A stretch of DNA of 5,535 bases from NCBI GenBank assembly GCA_050250795.1, contig JBFWNZ010000264.1, forward strand, positions 1-5,535, written 5' to 3'. The notes under the pieces are model-generated. The model saw only the letters and a program-made list of their open reading frames with translations. It did no database searches and was not told the origin of the DNA. The position numbers and the translations under genes were made by a program. Below are positions 1 through 5,535 of this stretch, in pieces. The number at the start of each line of letters is the position of its first letter. Within the stretch, counting starts at the first letter, position 1. Source of the DNA: JBFWNZ01 sp050250795 (GTDB taxonomy: Bacteria > Pseudomonadota > Alphaproteobacteria > UBA8366).

Positions 1-2
1 AG

Positions 3-641
3 CGACGGACCGATCTTCGCGTGCTGCATTTCCGCAGCAATCAGCGCTTTTTCAGTGCCGGAGCCGACCTCAATTTCGTCAAGGCCGTCTGCAATGCCGA
101 GGACCCGGCCATCCCCTTCACCACCTTTCTCAAGGATCGCAAGGACGTTCTGCGCCGGATCGAGTCGCTGCGCTGCGTCACCATCGCCGAGATCAACGGC
201 GGCGCGATGGGCGGCGGCTGCGAGCTGGCCCTGACCATGGATTTCCGCATTGCCGATGACGACGCTCTGCTCGGGCTGCCGGAGGCCAAGCACGGGCTGG
301 TGCCCGGCAGTGGCGGCACGCAGCGCCTGACCCGCCTGTGCGGCCGTGGGGTCGCAAAGCGCATCATGATGACCGGCGAGCTGGTACGCGGCACCGAGGC
401 CGAGCGACTTGGCATGGTCGACTGGGCCGTGCCCAAGGAGCAGCGCCCCGAGAAGGTCCAAGAACTGATCGAGCAGATTCTGCCGATTTCGCCGCTCGGC
501 ATCGACGGGGTGAAACGGGCCATCGAGGCCCAGGAGAACCCAGAGATCGAAGGCTTCAACTATGAGCTCAACACGATCGCCCGCCTGATCCGTCAGCCCG
601 ACACGCTGAAGCGGGTCAGCAGCTTCTTCGAACGCAAATAA
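3..641 (+). CDS. Enoyl-CoA hydratase/isomerase family protein (crotonase fold), 5'-truncated by window edge
   Basis: This is the C-terminal 212 residues of a crotonase-fold enzyme, a cytosolic family that usually hydrates or isomerises enoyl-CoA thioesters. The frame is open to the left edge (first full codon at 3), so the GTG at 21 is internal and not the start. The family is usually about 260 residues, so some 45-50 are missing. Visible hallmarks are FSAGADL (51-71), the first oxyanion-hole segment, and GGAMGGGCELAL, the second. The Glu codon at 222-224 and the Glu codon at 282-284 (in LPEAKHGLVPGSGGTQRL) match the two catalytic glutamates of classical enoyl-CoA hydratase (E144/E164 in the rat enzyme), so hydratase activity is plausible. 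The frame ends at TAA 639-641. The hyuA-like gene follows after 38 bases on the same strand, which suggests co-transcription. Family assignment is firm; the exact substrate (2-enoyl-CoA or another acyl-CoA) is unknown. Confidence 0.95.
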   Translation, partial: RRTDLRVLHFRSNQRFFSAGADLNFVKAVCNAEDPAIPFTTFLKDRKDVLRRIESLRCVTIAEINGGAMGGGCELALTMDFRIADDDALLGLPEAKHGLVPGSGGTQRLTRLCGRGVAKRIMMTGELVRGTEAERLGMVDWAVPKEQRPEKVQELIEQILPISPLGIDGVKRAIEAQENPEIEGFNYELNTIARLIRQPDTLKRVSSFFERK

Positions 642-667
642 GAAACGCCAAAACGGCACAAACAGGC

Positions 668-673
668 AGGAAA
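668..673 (+). promoter_or_regulatory. Ribosome binding site of the hyuA-like gene
   Basis: AGGAAA lies six bases before the ATG at 680. It supports that start, which also places the conserved IGVDIGGTFTD motif at the very N-terminus as expected for the family. The 38-base gap holding it shows no promoter-like hexamers or terminator, consistent with read-through from the crotonase gene. Confidence 0.7.
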
Positions 674-679
674 CGCAGC

Positions 680-2740
680 ATGATACGGATCGGCGTCGAT
701 ATCGGCGGCACCTTTACCGACCTGGTCGCAGTCGATGCGTCGGGAACCATCCATCTCGCAAAAACCCCTTCGACCCCCAAGGACCCCTCCCAAGGCGTTA
801 TGACCGGCCTCGGCCTTCTGGGCGAGCGGATGGGGCTTTCTCTCGATGGCTTGCTCGGCGCCGCCGAATTGTTCATTCACGGCACCACGGTTGCGACGAA
901 CACCCTGATCGAGCGAACCGGTGCATCGCTCGGCCTGATGACCACGCAAGGCTTCCGCGATCTGCTGGAACTGCGCGAAGGCACCAAGCCCAACCGCTAC
1001 GCTCTCCGCGAACCCTTCCCGGCCCCGCTGATTCCCAGGCGCTTGCGGATGGAGGCTCCCGAACGCATCCGCTACGACGGCAGCATCGAAACGCCGCTGG
1101 ATGCCGATTCCGCTGTGGAATCCCTGAAAGCGCTCCGCGATGCCGATGTGCAGGGTCTTGTCGTCTGCTTCATCCACGCGCATCGCAACGGCGAGCATGA
1201 AGCCAAAATTCGCGAGCTTGCTCAGTCGATTGGCTGGGATACTTATATCTCACTCTCGCATGAGGTGCTGCCGCGCGAGGGCGAATACGACCGGCTTTGC
1301 ACCGCTGCGGTAAACGCCTATGTGGGGCCGCGGCTGTCGCGCTATCTGGGCCGATTGGCCGATCGCCTGCGTGAGGCGGGCGGCAAGTTCACGCTGCTGA
1401 TCATGCAGTCCTCGGGCGGCGTTCTTCCGGCCGACGAATCCGCCAACTATGCCGTCGGTACCATCCAGAGCGGTCCGGCCGGCGGCGCCACGGCCTGCGC
1501 CCTGTATGCGCGCTCGGCGGCCTTCCCCCGCCTCGTCACCTTCGACATGGGCGGCACCTCTTCGGATATCGCGCTGATCGTCGACGGCGCGCCGCTGGAG
1601 CGGCAGGTCACCCCCTTCGACACGCTCAAGATCGCTGCGCCGGCGGTGGATATCGTCAATTTGGGTGCCGGCGGCGGCAGCCTCGCTTGGCTGGATGCCG
1701 GCGGTGTGCTGCAGCTCGGTCCCGAAAGCGCGGGCGCGGAGCCCGGACCCGCCTGCTATATGCGCGGCGGCGAGCGGCCGACCGTGACCGATGCCAATCT
1801 GGTCCTTGGGTACATCTCGACCGACACCTTCCTCGGCGGGGCCATGTCGCTCTCGGTCGATCTGGCGCGCAAGGCAATCCAGACGCATCTGGCGGAACCG
1901 CTGGGCTTGACGGTCGAAGATGCGGCCCGCGCCGTCCATGCACTGGCCAACACGCTGATCGCGGAGGGCATCCGGGCGGCGACGGTGCGCCGCGGTCTCG
2001 ATCCGCGCGATTTCGCGCTGCTGGGCTTCGGCGGTGCCGCGGGGCTGCATACCGCCTCGGTCGCCGACGAGCTGTCGATCCCGCGCGCCGTAATCCCGTC
2101 CCGCGCGTCGGTATGGTCGGCACTCGGCTTCCTGTCCGCCGATGTGCGCCACGACATCGTGCGCTCGGTCGGCGGGGCCATCGGGAATTACGATGCGGCT
2201 TGGCTGAAGAATGCCTTCGCGGCGATGGAGGAGGAAGCGCGTCGGCGGCTGGCCGCCGAGGGGTTCGAGCCATCGGAAATGCGGTTCCAGCGCTTCGCCG
2301 ACTGCCGCTACGTCCGGCAGGTCTACGCCCTGCCCACGACGATCGAGGCGGAAGACCTGACGCAACCGAATCTCGACTGGCTCGTCCGCCGTTTCGAGGG
2401 CGTCTACGAGGCGCGCTACTATCACGTCCACCATGCCGAACCGATCCACATCGACAACATCCGTCTCGTCGGATACGGCGAGTTGCCGAGCCTCGCGCTG
2501 CCGACTCAGCCCGAAGGCGGCGCTGACTCTTCGGCGGCACGGCGGGGCACGCGGCGCATCCATCTCGACGATTGGGTCGATGCCGGTGTCTACTGGTTCG
2601 ACGATTTCCGGCCCGGCATGCGGATCGCCGGACCGGCCGTGATCGACTCCGCGACGACCTCGATCCTGCTGCCCGCGCACCACATGGCTACCGTGGACCG
2701 CTTCCAGAGCCTCATCATCACGCCGGGAGATGCGTCATGA
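680..2740 (+). CDS. hyuA: Hydantoinase/oxoprolinase family protein, subunit A (HyuA-like, ATP-binding)
   Basis: This 686-residue protein has the full length usual for N-methylhydantoinase A/5-oxoprolinase N-terminal-half proteins (about 680-700). It is the ATPase-fold (actin/ASKHA-type) subunit that phosphorylates the substrate so that the ring amide can be opened; it should be cytosolic and paired with HyuB. Motifs in order: GVDIGGTFTD at residues 5-14 (first phosphate loop), HGTTVATNT at 67-75, FDMGGTSSD at 288-296 (second phosphate loop), LGAGGGS at 328-334, EPGPACY plus TVTDANLVLGY near 357-380, and GFGGAAGLH at 449-457. The C-terminal part ends with the usual GPAVIDSATTSILLP segment. No motif is missing or broken. 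The stop overlaps the hyuB start in ATGA (2737-2740), so the two are probably translationally coupled. The same family includes acetone and acetophenone carboxylase subunits and 5-oxoprolinase, so the symbol describes the family and not a proven substrate. Confidence 0.95.
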   Translation: MIRIGVDIGGTFTDLVAVDASGTIHLAKTPSTPKDPSQGVMTGLGLLGERMGLSLDGLLGAAELFIHGTTVATNTLIERTGASLGLMTTQGFRDLLELREGTKPNRYALREPFPAPLIPRRLRMEAPERIRYDGSIETPLDADSAVESLKALRDADVQGLVVCFIHAHRNGEHEAKIRELAQSIGWDTYISLSHEVLPREGEYDRLCTAAVNAYVGPRLSRYLGRLADRLREAGGKFTLLIMQSSGGVLPADESANYAVGTIQSGPAGGATACALYARSAAFPRLVTFDMGGTSSDIALIVDGAPLERQVTPFDTLKIAAPAVDIVNLGAGGGSLAWLDAGGVLQLGPESAGAEPGPACYMRGGERPTVTDANLVLGYISTDTFLGGAMSLSVDLARKAIQTHLAEPLGLTVEDAARAVHALANTLIAEGIRAATVRRGLDPRDFALLGFGGAAGLHTASVADELSIPRAVIPSRASVWSALGFLSADVRHDIVRSVGGAIGNYDAAWLKNAFAAMEEEARRRLAAEGFEPSEMRFQRFADCRYVRQVYALPTTIEAEDLTQPNLDWLVRRFEGVYEARYYHVHHAEPIHIDNIRLVGYGELPSLALPTQPEGGADSSAARRGTRRIHLDDWVDAGVYWFDDFRPGMRIAGPAVIDSATTSILLPAHHMATVDRFQSLIITPGDAS
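2725..2729 (+). promoter_or_regulatory. Ribosome binding site of the hyuB-like gene, inside the hyuA 3' end
   Basis: GGGAG lies seven bases before ATG 2737 and settles the start there. The frame is open further upstream (to ATG 2572), but that extension overlaps hyuA by 169 bases, encodes an arginine-rich stretch unlike the family, and is a shadow of hyuA codons. From 2737 the protein quickly enters the conserved N-terminal segment SLAVIRHKLHAVAEEVVDTM. Confidence 0.75.
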
Positions 2741-4434
2741 GCGCCCCTCGCAACACAGCTTCGCCGAACCCGCTCTCGCTCGCCGTCATCCGTCACAAGC
2801 TGCATGCCGTCGCCGAGGAGGTCGTGGACACGATGATCCGCACCTCCTTCTCGCCGCTGATGAATCAAAGCTACGACTTCTCTGCCGTGGTGCTGGACGG
2901 GAAGTGCCGGCTGCTGACCCAGGCCGAGCGGGTGCCGATCCATATGGGCGCGATCCCCTTCGCCATGCGGGCGATGGCGGACGCCTTCGAGGGCGACGTG
3001 AAGCCGGGCGACGTGCTGATGGCGAACGATCCCTACTGGGGCGGCAGCCACATTCCGGATATCACACTGGCGATGCCGGTCTGGCGGGAAGATGCGATCC
3101 GGTTCTGGGTCGCGGTGCGCGCTCATCACGGCGATGTCGGCGGCATGTCGGCCGGCGGCTACAGCCCGGGCGCCAAGGAGATCTTCCACGAGGGCATCCG
3201 CATTCCGCCGATCAAGCTGGTCCATGCCGGCCGGATCGACGAAAATTTGGTACGCCTGATCGCTACCAACACCCGCCAGCCGGAGGATTTCACCGGCGAC
3301 CTGATGGCCCAGCTCAGCGCCGTGCGCGTCGGCGAGATGCGACTGGCGGGGCTGTTCGAGCGATACACGGTCGACGAGGTGGAAAGCTGCTCTGAGGGCA
3401 TCCTGGACGCCGGCGAGGCGTCGATGCGCGCCCAACTCCGCCGCTGGAAGCCGGGCACCTACAAGGCCGAAGCCTTCATGGACGATGACGGATTCGGCAA
3501 CGACCGCATCCCGATCCGTGCGACCGTCACCATCGGCGACGGCGAGGCGGTGGTCGATCTGTCGGAATCCTCGGACCAGGTGAAGTCCTTCATCAACAGC
3601 CCGCTCGCCAACTCCTCCTCCTCGGTCAACGTCGCCTTTCTCTATATGTCCGACGACCAGGCGGCTCAGAACGACGGCAGCATGCGCGCGATCAAGGTCA
3701 TTACCCGCAAGGGCAGCATCTGCGACCCGCACCATCCGGCGCCGGTCACCGGTTCCACGACGCTCAGCGCCACCGTGATCATCGAGGCGGTGCTGCGTGC
3801 CCTTGCCCAGGCCGCGCCGGAGCAGGCGATGGCCGGCTTCGCCCGCCGCTTCCGATTTGCCATGGCGGGTAAAGACCGAAACGGCAAGCCCTTCATCTGG
3901 CACTATTTCTCGAACCGTGGCGGCGCCGGCGGCAATGCCGAGAACGATGGATGGCCGAATCTCGGCGTGCTGCACAATCCCGGCGGCAGCCCGTCGCCCA
4001 GCGTCGAACGTACCGAACTCACCTATCCCATGGTCGTCGAGGAATACTCGCTGCGCCAGGATTCCGGCGGTGCCGGCCGCCGGCGCGGCGGCCTCGGCGG
4101 CGTCTACAAGCTGCGCTACGAAGGCAGCGAACCCGCAGTGATGAACCTGGCCGGCGAAGGCGTGAAGGTGCCACCGCACGGCCTTGCCGGCGGCAGGGAA
4201 GCAGCGGTCCACGACTACGCCCTGCTCCGCGAGGGCAAGCTGCTGCCGCTTGGCACCAAGGAGAACGGGGTCGCCCTGCTCCCTGGCGATGTCGTCGTCT
4301 GCCAGTCGGCAGGCGGCGGCGGCCACGGCGATCCGGGCGAACGGGAGCCCGAGCGCTTGGCGAGCGACGTGGCGAACGGATACGTCTCGGCCGAAGCAGC
4401 GCAACGAGATTATGGAGCGGTAGCCGCCGAATGA
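2737..4434 (+). CDS. hyuB: Hydantoinase B/oxoprolinase family protein (HyuB-like subunit)
   Basis: This 565-residue protein matches the usual length of HyuB subunits (about 530-590). It is expected to act with HyuA in the cytosol in ATP-dependent hydrolysis of a hydantoin, 5-oxoproline or similar ring. Conserved landmarks: VVDTMIRTSFSPLMNQSYDFS near residues 29-49; NDPYWGGSHIPD at 97-108; AHHGDVGG at 129-136, a His/Asp cluster that in related acetone carboxylase subunits lies in the metal site (from memory of the family); INSPLANSSSSVN from 286; DPHHPAPVTGST near 330-341; TYPMVVEEYSLRQDSGGAGRRRGGLGG in two conserved halves around 429-454; and the glycine-rich GGGGHGDP ending at 533. The C-terminal tail (ASDVANGYVSAEAAQRDYGAV) is also typical. 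The start codon is inside ATGA shared with the hyuA stop. No third small subunit of the acetone carboxylase gamma type follows, which favours a two-subunit hydantoinase/oxoprolinase over a carboxylase, although a separate locus cannot be excluded. Confidence 0.95.
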   Translation: MSAPRNTASPNPLSLAVIRHKLHAVAEEVVDTMIRTSFSPLMNQSYDFSAVVLDGKCRLLTQAERVPIHMGAIPFAMRAMADAFEGDVKPGDVLMANDPYWGGSHIPDITLAMPVWREDAIRFWVAVRAHHGDVGGMSAGGYSPGAKEIFHEGIRIPPIKLVHAGRIDENLVRLIATNTRQPEDFTGDLMAQLSAVRVGEMRLAGLFERYTVDEVESCSEGILDAGEASMRAQLRRWKPGTYKAEAFMDDDGFGNDRIPIRATVTIGDGEAVVDLSESSDQVKSFINSPLANSSSSVNVAFLYMSDDQAAQNDGSMRAIKVITRKGSICDPHHPAPVTGSTTLSATVIIEAVLRALAQAAPEQAMAGFARRFRFAMAGKDRNGKPFIWHYFSNRGGAGGNAENDGWPNLGVLHNPGGSPSPSVERTELTYPMVVEEYSLRQDSGGAGRRRGGLGGVYKLRYEGSEPAVMNLAGEGVKVPPHGLAGGREAAVHDYALLREGKLLPLGTKENGVALLPGDVVVCQSAGGGGHGDPGEREPERLASDVANGYVSAEAAQRDYGAVAAE

Positions 4435-4470
4435 GGATTTCGGCCGTCGCTGTGATTGCCGTCACTGTGG

Positions 4471-4503
4471 GATATAGACAATTTTAGTGATAGTCTGACT
4501 ATC
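4471..4503 (+). promoter_or_regulatory. AT-rich patch, candidate promoter/operator region for the FecR/RTX gene
   Basis: In an otherwise strongly GC-rich window this short stretch is mostly A/T and contains TATAGA (4473-4478), AATTTTAG (4480-4487) and GATAGT (4489-4494), any of which could serve as a -10-like element. TTGCCG at 4456-4461 is the only weak -35-like hexamer, and its spacing to GATAGT (27 bases) or TATAGA (11 bases) is not standard. A promoter here is inferred from position and composition; no clean sigma-70 pair is visible and an alternative sigma factor is possible. Confidence 0.4.
4489..4503. promoter_or_regulatory. Perfect 7+1+7 inverted repeat, candidate operator
   Basis: GATAGTC-T-GACTATC is an exact palindrome of seven-base arms around a single T, 59 bases upstream of the ATG at 4563. 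The near-zero spacer and short AT-containing arms fit a dimeric DNA-binding site better than a transcription terminator: as RNA it would give at best a six-pair stem with a three-base loop and no U-tract. It overlaps the presumed promoter patch. Which regulator binds, if any, is unknown. Confidence 0.45.
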
Positions 4504-4538
4504 CGAGTCCGACATCCGGCTTCTGCCGAGTCGAGCAA

Positions 4539-4556
4539 CCGCCGCGGGGGGCGGAG
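4539..4556 (+). promoter_or_regulatory. Ribosome binding site of the FecR/RTX gene within a GC-rich inverted repeat
   Basis: GGAG at 4553-4556 lies six bases before ATG 4563 and is a good Shine-Dalgarno sequence. Just upstream, CCGCC (4539-4543) can pair with GGCGG (4550-4554) across a six-base loop, and the second arm takes in the first two bases of the GGAG. The RBS call is firm; masking of the site by the stem is an inference, as short GC-rich repeats arise often in such DNA. Confidence 0.6.
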
Positions 4557-4562
4557 ATAGTT

Positions 4563-5535
4563 ATGGCTGATGGCAACGATATCCTGATCGACGGGATCGC
4601 GACCTCGTCCGACGAGGGCGACGCAACGGTCATTAGCGCGGGCGGCGCAGACATTGTCGTCGTTCCGCTCGGCGACATGATCCTGCACGCGGATTACGCG
4701 CGGATCGGCCCCGATCTGCGGCTCACCGGCCCTGACGGCCAAGTTGTCGTGATCAAGGGATTTTTCGCGGGCTCGCAGCCCCCTGCGCTGGAAACGGCCG
4801 GGGGCGCTCAGATTCCGGCCGATCTCGCGGCAAAGCTTGCCGGCCCCGACATGCTGGGCAAGCTCGCTGGCGGAAATGGCGACGATCAGATTTTGGGCGG
4901 TCCCGGCGGGGACAATCTCGTCGGCGATCCGATCGGCCATGTCGAGACCGCGCAGGGCGAGGTAAAGGTCGTCCGGGCCGACGGCACCACGGTCGTCCTC
5001 CAGCCGGGCGATCCGATCTTTCAGGGCGATACCATCGTCACCGGCACCGGCGGCGCGGTGGGCGTGCTGTTCGTCGACAAGACCACGATGGGCCTGGGCG
5101 AGGATGCCCGCATGGTCATCGACGAGTTGGTCTTCGATCCGGCGACCAAGCTTGGCTCGCAGCTGTTTTCGCTGGTGCAAGGCACCTTCGTCATTGCCAG
5201 CGGCGAAATCGGCAAGCTGTCCCCCGACAGTGTCGAAATCCGCACGCCGGTCGCCACGATCGGCATCCGCGGCACCAAGTTCGGCGTCTCGGTCGACTCG
5301 CAAAGCGGCGAGACCATGGTCTCGATCTTCGAAGGCGCGGTCGAAGTCCGGAACAGCCACGGTTTTGCGGAACTGCGCGAAAGCTGCGAGTCCGTCTTCG
5401 TCTCCAGCCAGTACGATCCGATCGGCACGATCTTCGCCATCGACGAAGTTCAGAAGATCCACATTTTCGGCAAGGCGCTTCGGTTCGCTCCGCATCAGCC
5501 TCGTCTCGACATCGAAAACCTGCATCCGCGCGACG
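4563..5535 (+). CDS. FecR-domain protein with N-terminal RTX nonapeptides, likely N-terminus of a large type I-secreted surface protein (3'-truncated by window edge)
   Basis: An uninterrupted frame of 324 codons runs from ATG 4563, preceded by GGAG, to the right edge without a stop. No signal peptide is seen; the start MADGNDILIDG is acidic and polar. Residues 41-68 (DYARIGPDLRLTGPDGQVVV then FF) resemble the N-terminal module of LapA/BapA-like giant proteins. Residues 103-120 are two exact tandem RTX nonapeptides (GGNGDDQIL, GGPGGDNLV). Residues 125-262 form a FecR-like domain: VRADGTTVVLQPGDPIFQGD (137-156), FVDKTTMGLGEDARM (170-184), VIDELVFDP (185-193), FSLVQGTFVIASGEI (202-216) and TPVATIGIRGTKFGV (228-242), ending FEGAVEV (256-262). 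In such proteins this block precedes long repeats and a C-terminal type I secretion signal, none of which is in view. No LapG-type di-alanine cleavage motif (T/A/P-A-A-G) appears in the visible part. It could instead be a stand-alone FecR-like protein. It is not a classical FecR anti-sigma regulator, since no membrane segment is seen. Confidence 0.9.
   Translation, partial: MADGNDILIDGIATSSDEGDATVISAGGADIVVVPLGDMILHADYARIGPDLRLTGPDGQVVVIKGFFAGSQPPALETAGGAQIPADLAAKLAGPDMLGKLAGGNGDDQILGGPGGDNLVGDPIGHVETAQGEVKVVRADGTTVVLQPGDPIFQGDTIVTGTGGAVGVLFVDKTTMGLGEDARMVIDELVFDPATKLGSQLFSLVQGTFVIASGEIGKLSPDSVEIRTPVATIGIRGTKFGVSVDSQSGETMVSIFEGAVEVRNSHGFAELRESCESVFVSSQYDPIGTIFAIDEVQKIHIFGKALRFAPHQPRLDIENLHPRD
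4869..4922 (+). repeat. Two tandem RTX-type calcium-binding nonapeptide repeats
   Basis: Codons for residues 103-111 (GGNGDDQIL) and 112-120 (GGPGGDNLV) both fit the consensus G-G-x-G-x-D-x-U-x at every fixed position, with I and L as the large hydrophobic residue. The DNA of the two units differs, so this is protein-level repetition and not a recent duplication. Such repeats bind calcium in proteins folded after type I secretion, although two units alone make only a minimal turn of a beta-roll. Confidence 0.75.

Noticed and set aside
21..23. GTG at 21 as the start of the crotonase gene.
   Set aside because: The frame is open to the left edge with family-like sequence (RRTDLR before the VLHF strand), and a start here would remove the first fifth of the fold.
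642..679. GAAACGC occurring twice (642-648 and 670-676) in the gap before hyuA.
   Set aside because: Seven bases in two copies is short, and the second copy overlaps the ribosome binding site. No symmetry or further copies suggest a regulatory repeat.
2572..2736. Upstream extension of the hyuB frame to ATG 2572.
   Set aside because: It overlaps hyuA coding sequence, is arginine-rich and unlike HyuB N-termini; the ribosome site at 2725-2729 and the ATGA overlap point to 2737.
1250..4404. Long minus-strand frames (1250-2683 and 2590-4404) opposite hyuA and hyuB.
   Set aside because: Their products are rich in Arg, Ala and His with no family motifs, while the plus strand carries full-length conserved HyuA and HyuB. 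They are GC-bias shadows.
4435..4470. Possible intrinsic terminator after hyuB.
   Set aside because: Only short pairings such as GTGA/TCAC (4452-4455 with 4462-4465) are possible, with no following T-run, so a terminator cannot be supported.
4410..5525. 371-codon open frame on the minus strand opposite the FecR/RTX gene.
   Set aside because: It mirrors a plus-strand frame with clear FecR and RTX motifs. Its translation is low in recognisable motifs, and long antisense frames are common in GC-rich DNA because stop codons are rare on the complementary strand.

Overview
The window is GC-rich DNA, read entirely on the + strand, with the codon use and gene families of a proteobacterium. The final gene, with its FecR-type domain and RTX-like repeats but no signal peptide, is of a kind I associate with alphaproteobacteria, possibly Rhodospirillales. 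That lineage guess is an inference from gene style only; no rRNA or marker gene is present.

Layout. (1) Positions 3-641 hold the 3' four-fifths of an enoyl-CoA hydratase/isomerase (crotonase) gene whose start lies left of the window. (2) After 38 bases come hyuA-like 680-2740 and hyuB-like 2737-4434, the two subunits of an ATP-dependent hydantoinase/oxoprolinase-type enzyme, joined by an ATGA stop/start overlap. These three genes look like one catabolic transcription unit. (3) The 128-base gap 4435-4562 has an AT-rich patch, a perfect 7+1+7 palindrome at 4489-4503 and a GC-rich inverted repeat that overlaps the next ribosome binding site. I see no convincing intrinsic terminator there. (4) A reading frame opens at ATG 4563 and runs off the right edge without a stop. 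Its 324 visible residues carry two exact RTX-type nonapeptides followed by a FecR-like domain, the architecture of the N-terminal part of large type I-secreted surface or adhesin proteins.

Working together. HyuA (ATPase-fold subunit) and HyuB should form a complex that opens a cyclic amide such as a hydantoin or 5-oxoproline, or carries out a related ATP-dependent reaction. The crotonase may act on a CoA-linked acid in the same or a neighbouring degradative route; the true substrate cannot be read from the sequence. The FecR/RTX gene appears to be an independent unit with its own control region, unrelated to the catabolic genes.

No tRNA, rRNA, CRISPR array, insertion sequence or attachment site was found. 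I do not see a clearly new multi-gene system. The items most worth following are the FecR/RTX open frame and its control region.
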